From NCBI GenBank assembly GCA_017883425.1, contig JADGNP010000003.1, forward strand, positions 1-42,940: a DNA stretch of 42,940 bases, written 5' to 3'. The notes beneath the pieces are model-generated. The model worked only from the letters and a program-made list of their open reading frames with translations, was not told where the DNA came from and searched no databases. Numbering within the stretch: position 1 is the stretch's first letter; the number at the start of each line of letters is the position of its first letter. The stretch is from Candidatus Sulfotelmatobacter sp. Lineage in GTDB: Bacteria; Acidobacteriota; Terriglobia; Terriglobales; Acidobacteriaceae. The position numbers and the translations under genes are program-made. Of the stretch, positions 10,543 to 20,000 are shown piece by piece.

Positions 10543-10961
10543 TTCTTCTGATCGTCCGCCATCCCTTTATCCTTCTTCTTCGTCGCCCCGGTTTTCTTGT
10601 GCATGTCCATTGGATTCGGTTTCATGGCCATGCAGTCGGTCATCGTCTGCATGTGATCCGTCAGCGTTTGTAACTGGTTAAGCATCGCCTGCTGCAGTTC
10701 CATCTGGCCCTTCATGCTGGCTTGCTCTGTTTCCATGTGGCTCTTCATGGCGGCATCGGCAGCGGCCATTTTAGCCATGTTGTCCTTCATCAGGGCCTGC
10801 ATCTGTTCCATCTGCGCACGCATCTGCTCCATCTGCGATTTCATGCTCTTCATGTCCATGCCGGAACTTGGCATGGCGTTCTGGGCTTGCAGGGGTACAG
10901 CGTGAAAGCCCATTAGCAGTAATGCGAGAGCCGATACGGACAGCAGTTTTGCGATTGTCAT
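10539..10961 (-). CDS. Methionine-rich exported protein, possible metal-binding
   Basis: Signal peptide MTIAKLLSVSALALLLMGFHAVPLQAQ; roughly 25 Met in 140 aa, many in MxxM/MxxxM spacing (MDMKSMKSQMEQMRAQMEQMQALMKDNMAKM). Confidence 0.75.
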   Translation of the reverse strand: MTIAKLLSVSALALLLMGFHAVPLQAQNAMPSSGMDMKSMKSQMEQMRAQMEQMQALMKDNMAKMAAADAAMKSHMETEQASMKGQMELQQAMLNQLQTLTDHMQTMTDCMAMKPNPMDMHKKTGATKKKDKGMADDQKK

Positions 10962-11222
10962 TCCTTCATCTCCTGGGTGTTCTCAAATTGATTGTTGATA
11001 AAAACCGGATCGGCGCCGCTGCAACAAACCACAGCTCGTTGCGACTCCGCCGGGACAGAGCCGCCCGCATCGTCGCCCACTAGTCGGTGATCGCCGATGT
11101 AGAAGGTGGTCGATCGAATATGCGACCGCCGTTCGCAGCGCAAACGTATCGCTTAGTAAAAGAGTCCAAATGTCGTTTCGACGTAAACAGCCCTGTGCTT
11201 CGACACTTACTGAGGTTTGCAG

Positions 11223-11419
11223 AATATTGTGACACCCCTACACGGTCTGTCATTCCGAGCGGAGTTCCGTCATCCGCGTCGCGGATGGCGGAACGTAGTC
11301 GAGGAACCTGCTGTTGGACGCGGCAGAAAAGCAGGTTTCTCGACTCCCCAAGGGTCTGTCCGCTCGCGGACAAACCTTGCTGCGCTCGAAATGACAGTAG
11401 GAGTGAGTGTCACAATATT
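11223..11419. repeat. Nested inverted-repeat (cloverleaf-like) element
   Basis: Outer perfect 13-bp IR AATATTGTGACAC (11223-11235)/GTGTCACAATATT (11407-11419); inner IR GTCATTCCGAGCG (11249-11261)/CGCTCGAAATGAC (11383-11395, 1 mismatch); three internal hairpins (TTCCGTCATCCGC/GCGGATGGCGGAA, CGAGGAACCTGCT/AGCAGGTTTCTCG, GTCTGTCCGC/GCGGACAAAC). Confidence 0.85.
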
Positions 11420-12048
11420 GTGGAATCTTCAATAACAGCTGAAGACAGGACCCGCATACTACTGCTGGCGTTGCCGGTCGAAGCAGAACTGATCCGTGTT
11501 GCCGAGCGCCCCTTCACGCCAATTACACGCCGTGTCTTGGGACAACCCTGCCTCAAGAGGGTAGCTCAGGCCGTCTGGTTTGGCGGGCAAACTCGCCTCT
11601 TGAGACACCACTAGATTCGCTCACTTGCTCTGGCAATACTGTGCAGAATGGCTCAGGTCGTGAGCTATCCGACGTTGCGGGCTTCAACAGGGGCAGTCGC
11701 GGGAAGCACCACGACCTTGTTCAAGAGTGTATTGGGGCTAGCGGAGTATTCGTCAACTCGACCCTTTAGAAATGAAAGGCTGCGCTAGATTTGCGCGGAT
11801 TCTCCTGCTTGTCTGTGTCTTGAAATGGATGTTCGGGCGTTTACGAGAATCGTTTCGTCGTCGAGTACACTTATTCCTTTCGGCCGTAATAGGGTCGAGC
11901 TGCTTTGCCATGTTCTGCTGCTTGGTTTTTCTCATCTCAAGTAGGTGGCGGGGACTTGGTCTCTTGATGCAAGGCTTGCCAAGCACGACCGAGGTGGTGG
12001 TGACTGAGGTGCCCCGTAGGTTTGAGGCACGACTATCAAGGAGGCTCG

Positions 12049-13566
12049 ATGAACGAGTTGTCTGAATCCAGGCGCCGGTTTCTAAAAGCAGCAGGTCTAA
12101 CAGCCGGAGCGGTTTTCCTACCCTCCGGCACGGTCGTCGCTGAATCGGGCATCTCAACCCAGAGCAATGACACACGTGCTACTTCGTCGGAGTCCGGTTC
12201 TCCCGACTACACGTTGCACATCAAAACATCTCCTGTTGAGATCGCGCCTAACCGGATCGTCTCGGCGACCACATACAACGGGCAATTCCCAGGGCCACTG
12301 CTTCGCTTTAAGGAACGCCAACAGGCCATAGTGGACGTGTACAACCACACGGACGCGCCGGAGCAATTGCATTGGCACGGTCAGATGGTACCGGTTGACG
12401 TGGATGGAGCCGCGGAAGAGGGCACACCTTTCATTCCTGCACATGGTAAACGCAGGATCGTATTCTCTCCGCGACCGGCAGGATTTCGTTTCTATCACAC
12501 GCACAATCGAGCGGGAGCCGATCTCTACGCCGGACAGTACGGCGGCGAGGTTGGTCCCGTATACATCGAGCCGAAGCATGAGCCAGGCAACTATGACCGT
12601 GAGGTCTTCCTCGTGCTGAAGGAGTTCGAGCCGACTTTCAGCCGCGGCGGAGACATGGCGATGGATTTTCTTTCTCCCGCGACTAAAGTGAAAGCGCTCG
12701 AAGAGCAAGGCCAGTCTGCCATGAAGGCTTCCCTCGCGAAGGGTATGCCGCACGGATACGAAGTGGGCTACGGTTCTTTTACGATCAATGGCCGGATGCT
12801 GCACCACGGGGAGCCCATCCGCGTGAAGCAGGGCGAAAGAGTTCTGTTCCATGTGTTGAATGGAAGCGCGACCGAGATTCGCAGCCTTGCCCTACCGGGT
12901 CACTCCTTCCATGTCGTGGCGCTGGACGGGAATCCTGTCCCCAATCCGGCAACGGTTCCCGTGCTTTGGCTGGGCACTGCGGAGCGGGTCTCTGCCATTG
13001 TTGAAATGAAACACCCTGGGGTCTGGATCATGGGCGATCTGGCGGACGACGATCGTCACCACGGCATGGGAATCATCCTCGAATATGCGGGGTCCAAGGG
13101 TAACGGACAATGGATTGCGCCGCCGCCCTATCGCTGGAACTACGGGCTCTTCGCCAAGCCCGGCACTACTGCCGCGCCGCCGGAACAAACGTTTGAGATG
13201 ATCTTTGCGAAGGATAATGCCGCCGAAGAGGGCTTCAATCGATGGACGATCAACGGAGTGTCCTATCCGATGACCCGCGAGATCGTGCCCGCCTCCTATC
13301 ATTTGAATCAAGGCAAGCATTACCGCATCCGCATGCGCAACGCCAGCGACGATATTCACCCCATCCACCTTCATCGCCATAGCTTTGAACTCACGACCTT
13401 GTCGGGAAAGCCCACAGCGGGAATCTCGAAAGACGTGGTCATGTTGGGAGGCTACCAGGAGGCCGAAATCGACTTTGTTGCCGACAACCCAGGACTGACG
13501 CTGTTCCACTGCCACCAACAATTGCACATGGATTTTGGGTTCATGACCCTTTTCGACTACGTGTGA
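12049..13566 (+). CDS. Multicopper oxidase with Tat signal
   Basis: Tat motif SRRRFLKAAG; Cu-ligand motifs HWHGQM, YHTHNRAG, HPIHLHRHSFEL, LFHCHQQLHMDFGFM. ATG at 12049 preceded by AAGGAGG. Confidence 0.93.
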   Translation: MNELSESRRRFLKAAGLTAGAVFLPSGTVVAESGISTQSNDTRATSSESGSPDYTLHIKTSPVEIAPNRIVSATTYNGQFPGPLLRFKERQQAIVDVYNHTDAPEQLHWHGQMVPVDVDGAAEEGTPFIPAHGKRRIVFSPRPAGFRFYHTHNRAGADLYAGQYGGEVGPVYIEPKHEPGNYDREVFLVLKEFEPTFSRGGDMAMDFLSPATKVKALEEQGQSAMKASLAKGMPHGYEVGYGSFTINGRMLHHGEPIRVKQGERVLFHVLNGSATEIRSLALPGHSFHVVALDGNPVPNPATVPVLWLGTAERVSAIVEMKHPGVWIMGDLADDDRHHGMGIILEYAGSKGNGQWIAPPPYRWNYGLFAKPGTTAAPPEQTFEMIFAKDNAAEEGFNRWTINGVSYPMTREIVPASYHLNQGKHYRIRMRNASDDIHPIHLHRHSFELTTLSGKPTAGISKDVVMLGGYQEAEIDFVADNPGLTLFHCHQQLHMDFGFMTLFDYV

Positions 13567-13577
13567 TCCATGAAGCA

Positions 13578-13607
13578 ACACGGGTTCAAATCCCGTCGGG
13601 GACGCCA
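13578..13607 (+). pseudogene. 3' end of a tRNA-Glu (T-arm, acceptor 3' strand, CCA); no 5' part present
   Basis: ACACGGGTTCAAATCCCGTCGGGGACGCCA: 5-bp T-stem ACGGG/CCCGT around TTCAAAT, then CGGGGAC-G-CCA. Matches the typical 3' end of bacterial tRNA-Glu; upstream is the multicopper oxidase CDS, so D and anticodon arms are absent. Confidence 0.7.
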
Positions 13608-13837
13608 ACCGTTCAGTCACCTGCCCTCCATCTGTCGCCGCTCGGGGGAGCCCCAACACGTCAGTAATCGTCCTCAGCCCCGCCCCCGGGGAAGAATCGT
13701 CTTCAACGAAACTGTGTCCCGCGGAGCCTGCGTGAACGGCGTGGCCGTCCTCGTTGTTCGGCAATCAGCTTGCTAATCATGGCCGGCGCGCATACTCTCA
13801 GAGTAGGTGTTCGTTTGCGCTGTAAAAGGGAGAGCAT

Positions 13838-14149
13838 CTGACACACGACGAACTCAAGTCTTCTTATGTTGTAATACGCCACAACGTCCGCACCTACGAG
13901 TCTGCGGGAGTGGTCGAAGTCGTCAAGGGACGACAGAACGCAGAGTCCACCTTGAAGAACTTCGAAAGCGGACAAAGCCCGGCGGACCGGCATGAGGGCT
14001 GGCGCTACTTCCTGGAAAAGTCCACCTTGAAGGCAGGCACCGACCCCACGGAAGCCACGGAGCTGCGCCAGGCAGAGTTGGAACGTCGGGAGTCCAAAGC
14101 CACGCAAGAAGGTGAGGCCTCAAATGGCGGAGGCGGGTTCTCGCGGTAA
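13838..14149 (+). CDS. Small hypothetical protein, apparent non-ATG start
   Basis: Frame reads LTHDELKSSYVVIRHNVRTYESAGVVEVVKGRQNAESTLKNFESGQSPADRHEGWRYFLEKSTLKAGTDPTEATELRQAELERRESKATQEGEASNGGGGFSR. AAGGGAGAG lies just upstream of CTG at 13838; first standard start in frame is GTG 13910. Confidence 0.55.
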   Translation: MTHDELKSSYVVIRHNVRTYESAGVVEVVKGRQNAESTLKNFESGQSPADRHEGWRYFLEKSTLKAGTDPTEATELRQAELERRESKATQEGEASNGGGGFSR

Positions 14150-14329
14150 GGCGGGGTGTCCGTCCAGCCCAAGCAATTCGCTTGCTAACTTGTGGCCGCC
14201 AGCGTAGCATCACTCTGTGCGTTAGACCGAATCGGTTGTGAGCAGTTCTCGCCTAATCAGCCAGCACTTGCCTGCAGTACCTCCGAATCTCTCCAGCGTA
14301 AATTGATTGAAAGGAACACCAGTATCAAC

Positions 14330-14533
14330 ATGGCAGAACAAGGAACAGTAAAGTGGTTCAATGACGCCAAAGGCTATGGCTTTATCAGCCGCCAGAATGG
14401 CGAAGATGTTTTTGTGCACTTCTCAGCGATCCAGGCGGGCGGCTTCAAGAGCCTGCAGGAGGGCCAGACAGTGCAATTCGACGTGACCAAGGGCCCCAAG
14501 GGCTGGCAGGCTGAGAACGTCCAGCCGCTCTAA
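14330..14533 (+). CDS. Cold-shock domain protein (CspA family)
   Basis: [70 protein letters not shown]1 KGYGFI and RNP2 DVFVHF. ORF track start (14192) is too long. Confidence 0.97.
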   Translation: MAEQGTVKWFNDAKGYGFISRQNGEDVFVHFSAIQAGGFKSLQEGQTVQFDVTKGPKGWQAENVQPL

Positions 14534-14550
14534 CCTCATCCCGGGATGCG

Positions 14551-14589
14551 AAAGGCGATCTCCCTTGGGAGATCGCCTTTTCAGTTTTT
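14551..14589 (+). terminator. Intrinsic terminator downstream of the cold-shock gene
   Basis: AAAGGCGATCTCCC-TTGG-GAGATCGCCTTTT then CAGTTTTT. Confidence 0.8.
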
Positions 14590-14632
14590 CGGTGTCTCTG
14601 TTCGATGAGCCATCCCGAGACGTGGCGACTCG

Positions 14633-16036
14633 TCACTTGCTGCGCCCCGGCAGCGCGAAGTCTGCGGTTCCGACTTTGACGATTGTTCCGCTCGGCTGCG
14701 GTTTCGCCTCCTTGCCTTCTTCCGGCTTGGTTTTTGCTTCCGGCACCGGTGCAGGTTTCTCTGTCCACATGCCGTACACCCGCCCGCCATACGCTGCAAT
14801 TCCGCTGTAGTCGCCGAAAAAGACGCCGCTGGCTTCGAACGCTTCGTCGGTCCAGGCGTAGTTATTGAAGCTGTGTCCGCCGTCCGTGGAGCGCGCCAGA
14901 ACCACGATCTGCTTGCGGTTCTGCGGATCGCCCCGGCGATCATAAAAGACAACGTCGATGGAGCCGTCAGTCGGGTCCACGGCGAGCCACTGAAAGAACT
15001 GTTCCGCTCCGTTGTGGACTGGGTCGTTGTTGACGCGGACCGGCGCCGTCCAATGCTTGCCTCCGTCGTCGGATGTCGCAAGGAAAACATCCAGATCGCC
15101 GTTGCGGTAATCACTCCAGGTCACGTACAGGCGCTTGCTTTTCGGGTCGATTGCAATCTGCGGAAATCCGTTCGCCCTGTCGAGCGTCTGTATGGCGAAC
15201 ATGATCGGCGCCGTGTGAATCACCGGGCGGGCGCGGGAGAAGGTCTTGCCGCCGTCGCGGGACGTCGTGAGCATAAGCGCGTCATCCTGGCTCCATATGG
15301 CGTAAAGCCTGCCATCCGGTCCGACTACCCCGGCGAATCCCTCGGCGGCGCCGTTGTCATCGCGCGGCAACCCGGGATGAGCATCGATCTCAATCGGCTG
15401 CGACCATGTCTTCCCGTCGTCGGTGGAACGCGACAGCACCATCTGAGAGTCCGTCAACCTCCATCGCGTCCACCCGATGTAGAGATTGCCCGCATAGCGG
15501 CTCTTGCTGTTGTCCGCGACAATGTACGGCTTGTCTTCGAACGGAATTCCCGGCGAACTTGGCTGTTCGGCGACAGGAACGTGCTCGGGTTCCCAGGATC
15601 TTCCGCCGTCGAGCGAGCGGCGCACAAAAATGCCGTTGCGCGTCGCGCCGTGTGCCCAGTAGTTGAAAGTCCCCAGCTTATCGAAGGCGATGTAACAGAC
15701 AAAGGCGTGCCCCTGATTATCGAAAGCCACCGACACGTCGCCAGAGATGCGATAGTTCTTGGGATCGACGCCCTCTGCCAGTTGCCAGGTGTGGCCGGTA
15801 TCTTGCGAGTAGGCGGCGTGCACGTTGTCCTGAAAAACGGCGACCACCTGCTGCGGATTTGCGGGATTGACCGCGATCCCCGGCTCCGTGAAAAATCCGG
15901 GCGTGGGAGTGAGAGTGAAGACCTGAGATTGAGGAGCTTTCGGCAGATCCTGGGCCTGCAAGAGCAGAGGTGCATTGAAAAAGAGCGTGAAGACTGCCGT
16001 TGCTGCGAATCGGCGGAAATGTTGCGAGAAGAACAT
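14633..16036 (-). CDS. Exported sialidase/BNR-repeat family protein
   Basis: Signal MFFSQHFRRFAATAVFTLFFNAPLLLQAQ; Asp-box-like 'SxDxGxxW' repeats (SQDTGHTWQL, SLDGGRSWEP, STDDGKTWSQ, SRDGGKTFSR, SDDGGKHWTA). Start moved from 16114 to 16036. Confidence 0.8.
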   Translation of the reverse strand: MFFSQHFRRFAATAVFTLFFNAPLLLQAQDLPKAPQSQVFTLTPTPGFFTEPGIAVNPANPQQVVAVFQDNVHAAYSQDTGHTWQLAEGVDPKNYRISGDVSVAFDNQGHAFVCYIAFDKLGTFNYWAHGATRNGIFVRRSLDGGRSWEPEHVPVAEQPSSPGIPFEDKPYIVADNSKSRYAGNLYIGWTRWRLTDSQMVLSRSTDDGKTWSQPIEIDAHPGLPRDDNGAAEGFAGVVGPDGRLYAIWSQDDALMLTTSRDGGKTFSRARPVIHTAPIMFAIQTLDRANGFPQIAIDPKSKRLYVTWSDYRNGDLDVFLATSDDGGKHWTAPVRVNNDPVHNGAEQFFQWLAVDPTDGSIDVVFYDRRGDPQNRKQIVVLARSTDGGHSFNNYAWTDEAFEASGVFFGDYSGIAAYGGRVYGMWTEKPAPVPEAKTKPEEGKEAKPQPSGTIVKVGTADFALPGRSK

Positions 16037-16073
16037 TCGAAGTCCCCCGGTGTTTGCGATCGAGTCTGCGCTG

Positions 16074-17051
16074 TTAAGGAAGGTCCTCAGAACATAAGGC
16101 CGCGCCTCCAGCAATTCCTGCGTCTGCCCCGTAATGAGCCATCAACAGCGGAATATCGGAGGCGCGTGGATTCACGCACCAACTCGGAAGGCGATTCTTG
16201 ATGTCATCGAAAAACGGTTTAAGCATCGCCGCCACGCCGCCGCCCATCACCAGAACGTCAGGGTCGAGCAGATCGACGATGTTGCCGAGCCAGGGTGTTA
16301 AGACCTCGACCGTCTCGATAAGAATTTCCCGCGCCAACGGATCGCCAGCGACATAAGCCTGTCCCACCAATTCGCTGGTGACGGCGGCAACGTCTCCCTT
16401 GGCCAATTCGAGAATGGTGGAGCGAGAATGCCCTGCGGCGAGCTTGGTTCGGGCGCGGGAGCCAATCGCCGGACCGGCCGCCAGCACTTCAATGCATCCA
16501 CGTTTGCCGCAGCTGCAAAGCGGGCCATGATAGTCGATGCTCACGTGGCCGCCCTCGCCGGCGGAGCCGGTATTGCCGTGGTAGATGCGGCCGTCCAGAA
16601 CAATGCCGGTTCCAATCCCGGTTCCAATCGTGGCATAGAAAACGTAGCGGAATCCACGTGCCGCGCCCCAGCGCGTTTCCGCGAGCGCGGCGGCGTTCGC
16701 GTCGTTGTCCACTTTGACGGGGACTCGATACATCGAAGTGATTTTCTCAGCCAGCGGAAAGTTCCGCCAGCAGGGTAGATTTGGAGGATTGAGAACTATG
16801 CCGGTCTTCGGGTCCAGCGGTCCGGGCGCGCAAATCCCGATGCTGTGAATGCCGCCTGGCGCCGAGGATGCCAAGGAATCAATGGCGCCGGTGACTGCCT
16901 GAAAAGCAGCCTCGGCCGTGCCGTTTGCCACCATGGGCTTGCGGCCCTGCGTGAGTATCTTCCCGTCTCGGTCCACGAGTCCAACCGCGACTTTGGTGCC
17001 GCCGATATCGACGCCGAGAATTGGGCCGCTACGCTTTGAGTTTTCCGTCAC
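16074..17051 (-). CDS. ROK-family sugar kinase (glucokinase-like)
   Basis: GVDIGGTKVAVGLVD ATP-binding motif; CSCGKRGCIEVLAAGPAI zinc motif; GTGIGTGIVLDGRIYHGNTGSAGEGGHVSID. Confidence 0.93.
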   Translation of the reverse strand: MTENSKRSGPILGVDIGGTKVAVGLVDRDGKILTQGRKPMVANGTAEAAFQAVTGAIDSLASSAPGGIHSIGICAPGPLDPKTGIVLNPPNLPCWRNFPLAEKITSMYRVPVKVDNDANAAALAETRWGAARGFRYVFYATIGTGIGTGIVLDGRIYHGNTGSAGEGGHVSIDYHGPLCSCGKRGCIEVLAAGPAIGSRARTKLAAGHSRSTILELAKGDVAAVTSELVGQAYVAGDPLAREILIETVEVLTPWLGNIVDLLDPDVLVMGGGVAAMLKPFFDDIKNRLPSWCVNPRASDIPLLMAHYGADAGIAGGAALCSEDLP

Positions 17052-20000
17052 GGTTTGGCCGTCGCCGCGATCTGCGGTATCCCAGAGAAGCGCACCTTGA
17101 TGGTCTTAATCTCGTACGGTTTCGTGTGCAACGTAACGGCGCCATCGTGCACCGAAACGCTGGCAATCGCTCTTTCCATCAGATCGGTCTCCGCCGCAGA
17201 CTCTGCTCCCGGAGGAAGTTGAATTGTAGCCTCACCATCCTTACCGGCCCATTCGTAGAAGCGCACCACCAGCGTATTCTCGTCCTCCGCTTTCTTCAGC
17301 GCGGTCACGATGACGTTGTCCGGTTGCGCCTGCACGAAAGAATGCTCGGCCGCGAGCGCTCCCTGATGCTTTCCGAACGGCATAGAAATCAATTTGTAGT
17401 TCAGTTCATAACCACGCCGGATGGTGAGCGCATCCTTCCAGCCTCCACCGTGGGGATACAGCGAGTACGTGAACTCATGATGGCCCTCGTCGGCATGAGG
17501 GTCCGGCCACTCCGGAGACCGCAGCAGCGACAAACGAAGCACATTCCCTTTCGCGTCGTAACCATATTTACAGTCATTCAGCAGGCTGAACCCGTGCTTG
17601 GAGTCCGAGATGTCAGCCCAGCGCTGCGCCGGAACTTCAAACTGCGCCAACTCCGCGGGCGTATTTCGCGTGGTGGGACGTTCCACGGAGCCAAATGGAA
17701 TTTCAAACGCCGCTTTGTCACTGTGCGCGCTGACCGGGAACGCCACCTTCAGCAGAATATGCTTCTCATGCCATTCGGCCATCATCTTCACATCGACACG
17801 AGGCACGCCCGCGTACATGATGATATCTCGCAAGAAAGTCGAATTCTGGAAATGATTCTTGATTCGGATGATGGCTCGCAGCGGGCCGCTCTCCATGAGC
17901 TTCACTTCATCGGCCTTGTCCAGATCCCAGTGCTGCTTTTCGAAGTCCGCGTCAATATTCCACGCGTCCCACTGCTGGGGCTTATCGACGAAGGTCTGCA
18001 GCAGGTTGCCGCAGGTTGAAGTCTTGGGGCCACCCGTGTCGGTTTCCGCGGGGGCAAGCGCTTCTGTGCCGCTTCGCTTGTCAAACAGGCTGGTCATGCA
18101 GCCCGTTTGCGGATCGATCTTCACGCGGATGAATTCGTTCTCCAGCGTGTCGGAGGAAGCCTTCAGCATCGAGTGAACCGCAGGCGCCGCAGTTGCAGCG
18201 CGCACGAAATAGGTCTGGTATCCAAGGGACGGCGTGCTCGATAGCAATAAGAAGTGGGCGCGGTGAGTTTCCGCATCGAGGGAGACTAGTTGCGACTCTG
18301 CCGGCTTTCCCGTGGAATCCACTACCTCGATCTGGCGGGTTGGTGCGGGCAGTTGCACGTCAACCTCAGCCACTTCGGTGCGCGGCCACGACAGGGAATT
18401 GAAAATCAGTATCGGCGCCCCCTCGCCTTGCGTGTTGACGTGCGCGGCGATCTCGCGGAGGGACCCCATGGCAACGTCGTTCGCGGTGCGGTCGACATTT
18501 TCCAGGCTGCGTTTGGCGTCCAAGTAATTCACCGCGATACCGGAGCCCGGCATGATGTCGTGGAAGTGCTCGAACAGCAGATTCTTCCAGGTCAGTTCCA
18601 TCTCGTCTTGTGGATAAGGGCGCCCGTAGAGCAAGGCCAGCGAAGCAAACTTCTCAGCATTGAGTACTGTTTCCTCGGCGCGGCGGATTCTCCGCTTGGT
18701 TTCGGCCTGGGTCGTGAAGACTCCGCGGTGATAGGCGAAATAGAGCTCACCATCCCACGTCGGAACCTGCATGCTGGGAAGCTTCTTCTCCAGATCGCTG
18801 AAGAAGTCGCGCGCGAAACTAAACTCGAGTTTCGGATACACCGCACCCGAAGCCTTCAGTTGCTCGGCATGATCGAGCATGACGCGGGTTGGCCCGCCGC
18901 CGTGGTCGCCCACGCCATAGAGGTGCATCATCTCAGGTTTGTCGGGAACGCTCTTGCCGTAGATCGACGGCATCCAGATCGAGAGGTCGGTTGCGAGCGG
19001 CTCCGCATCGATGCCGCCAGCGTAGTCATGCGGGAAATAAGTGAGCAAACGGCTGCCGTCCGGCGCCTGCCACCAGAACAGCTTGTAAGGGAACGTGGTG
19101 AACTCGTGCGCCCAGAGCAGCTTCTGGGTGACGAAATAATCCATGCCCGACTTCTTATAGATCTGCGGGAGTTGATAGTTGTATCCAAACGAATCCGGGT
19201 TCCACCCGATTTTCACGTCCACGCCAAAATTCTTCTGAAAGTAACGCTTGCCCACCAGAATCTGGCGGACCAGAGACTCGCCGTCCGGCATATTCAGGTC
19301 GGGCTCGACCCACATGCCGCCGATGATCTCCCACCGGCCTTCCTTGACGCGCTTCTCGATCTGCTGGAAGAGGTCGGGATATTTCTCTTGCATCCACTCG
19401 TAGGTGCGCGCCGAGGACATGGTGAACTTGAAGTCCGGATACTCGCGCATTAGATCGAGCACGCTCTGGAACGTGTTGCGTACCACTTCCACGGTCTCGG
19501 TCCACGGCCACAGCCACGCCATGTCAATGTGCGAGTTGCCCACGATACGGATGTTGAACTTCTGCAGAAAGGGCTTGAGCGCTTCCAACTTGGCATGAGC
19601 CGCTTTGAGCGACGCATCAAAGCCGGCCTGATCCCCTCGATCCAACGGCGAGAAATCAATCGCCTTCAGGGCCGCTTCGAGTCGTTGTTGACGTTCAGCC
19701 TTTCCTTCTTCATAGGCAGCGATGATGGGACGGGCAGACAGAAGTTCCATCCGCAGAAAAGCGGGGTCCGGGCGCGCGTGCGGTGGTTCGAGCGTGAGTT
19801 CGCTGTGAAAGAATTCGGATTGAGCTTCGTCTCCTGCGACTACTCTCGCCGCGACCAGAAACTTCTGCCCCGGCTGCGCGTTCTCCGTCAAAAGCATGGG
19901 CAGAATATCGTCGTCGCTGCCGCGATAGAGAATCGCTCCGTTCGAGAAGACGGTGATCCTCAAGCTTTGCGGACTCCCGAAGCGCAGATCCATCGACACC

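Noticed and set aside
11087-11614. 175-aa plus-strand ORF and overlapping small ORFs near 11.1-11.6 kb
   Set aside because: They run through the nested inverted-repeat element; such repeats commonly generate false ORFs.
11772-12065. 97-aa plus-strand ORF before the multicopper oxidase (MKGCARFARILLLVCVLKWMFGRLRES...)
   Set aside because: Hydrophobic stretches are present, but no clear ribosome-binding site or family; it overlaps the oxidase start. Not enough support.
14873-16201. 442-aa plus-strand ORF opposite the BNR protein and ROK kinase end
   Set aside because: Antisense shadow; the minus-strand frames carry signal peptide and family motifs.
18290-19453. 387-aa plus-strand ORF opposite the alpha-mannosidase
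   Set aside because: Antisense shadow of GH38 gene.
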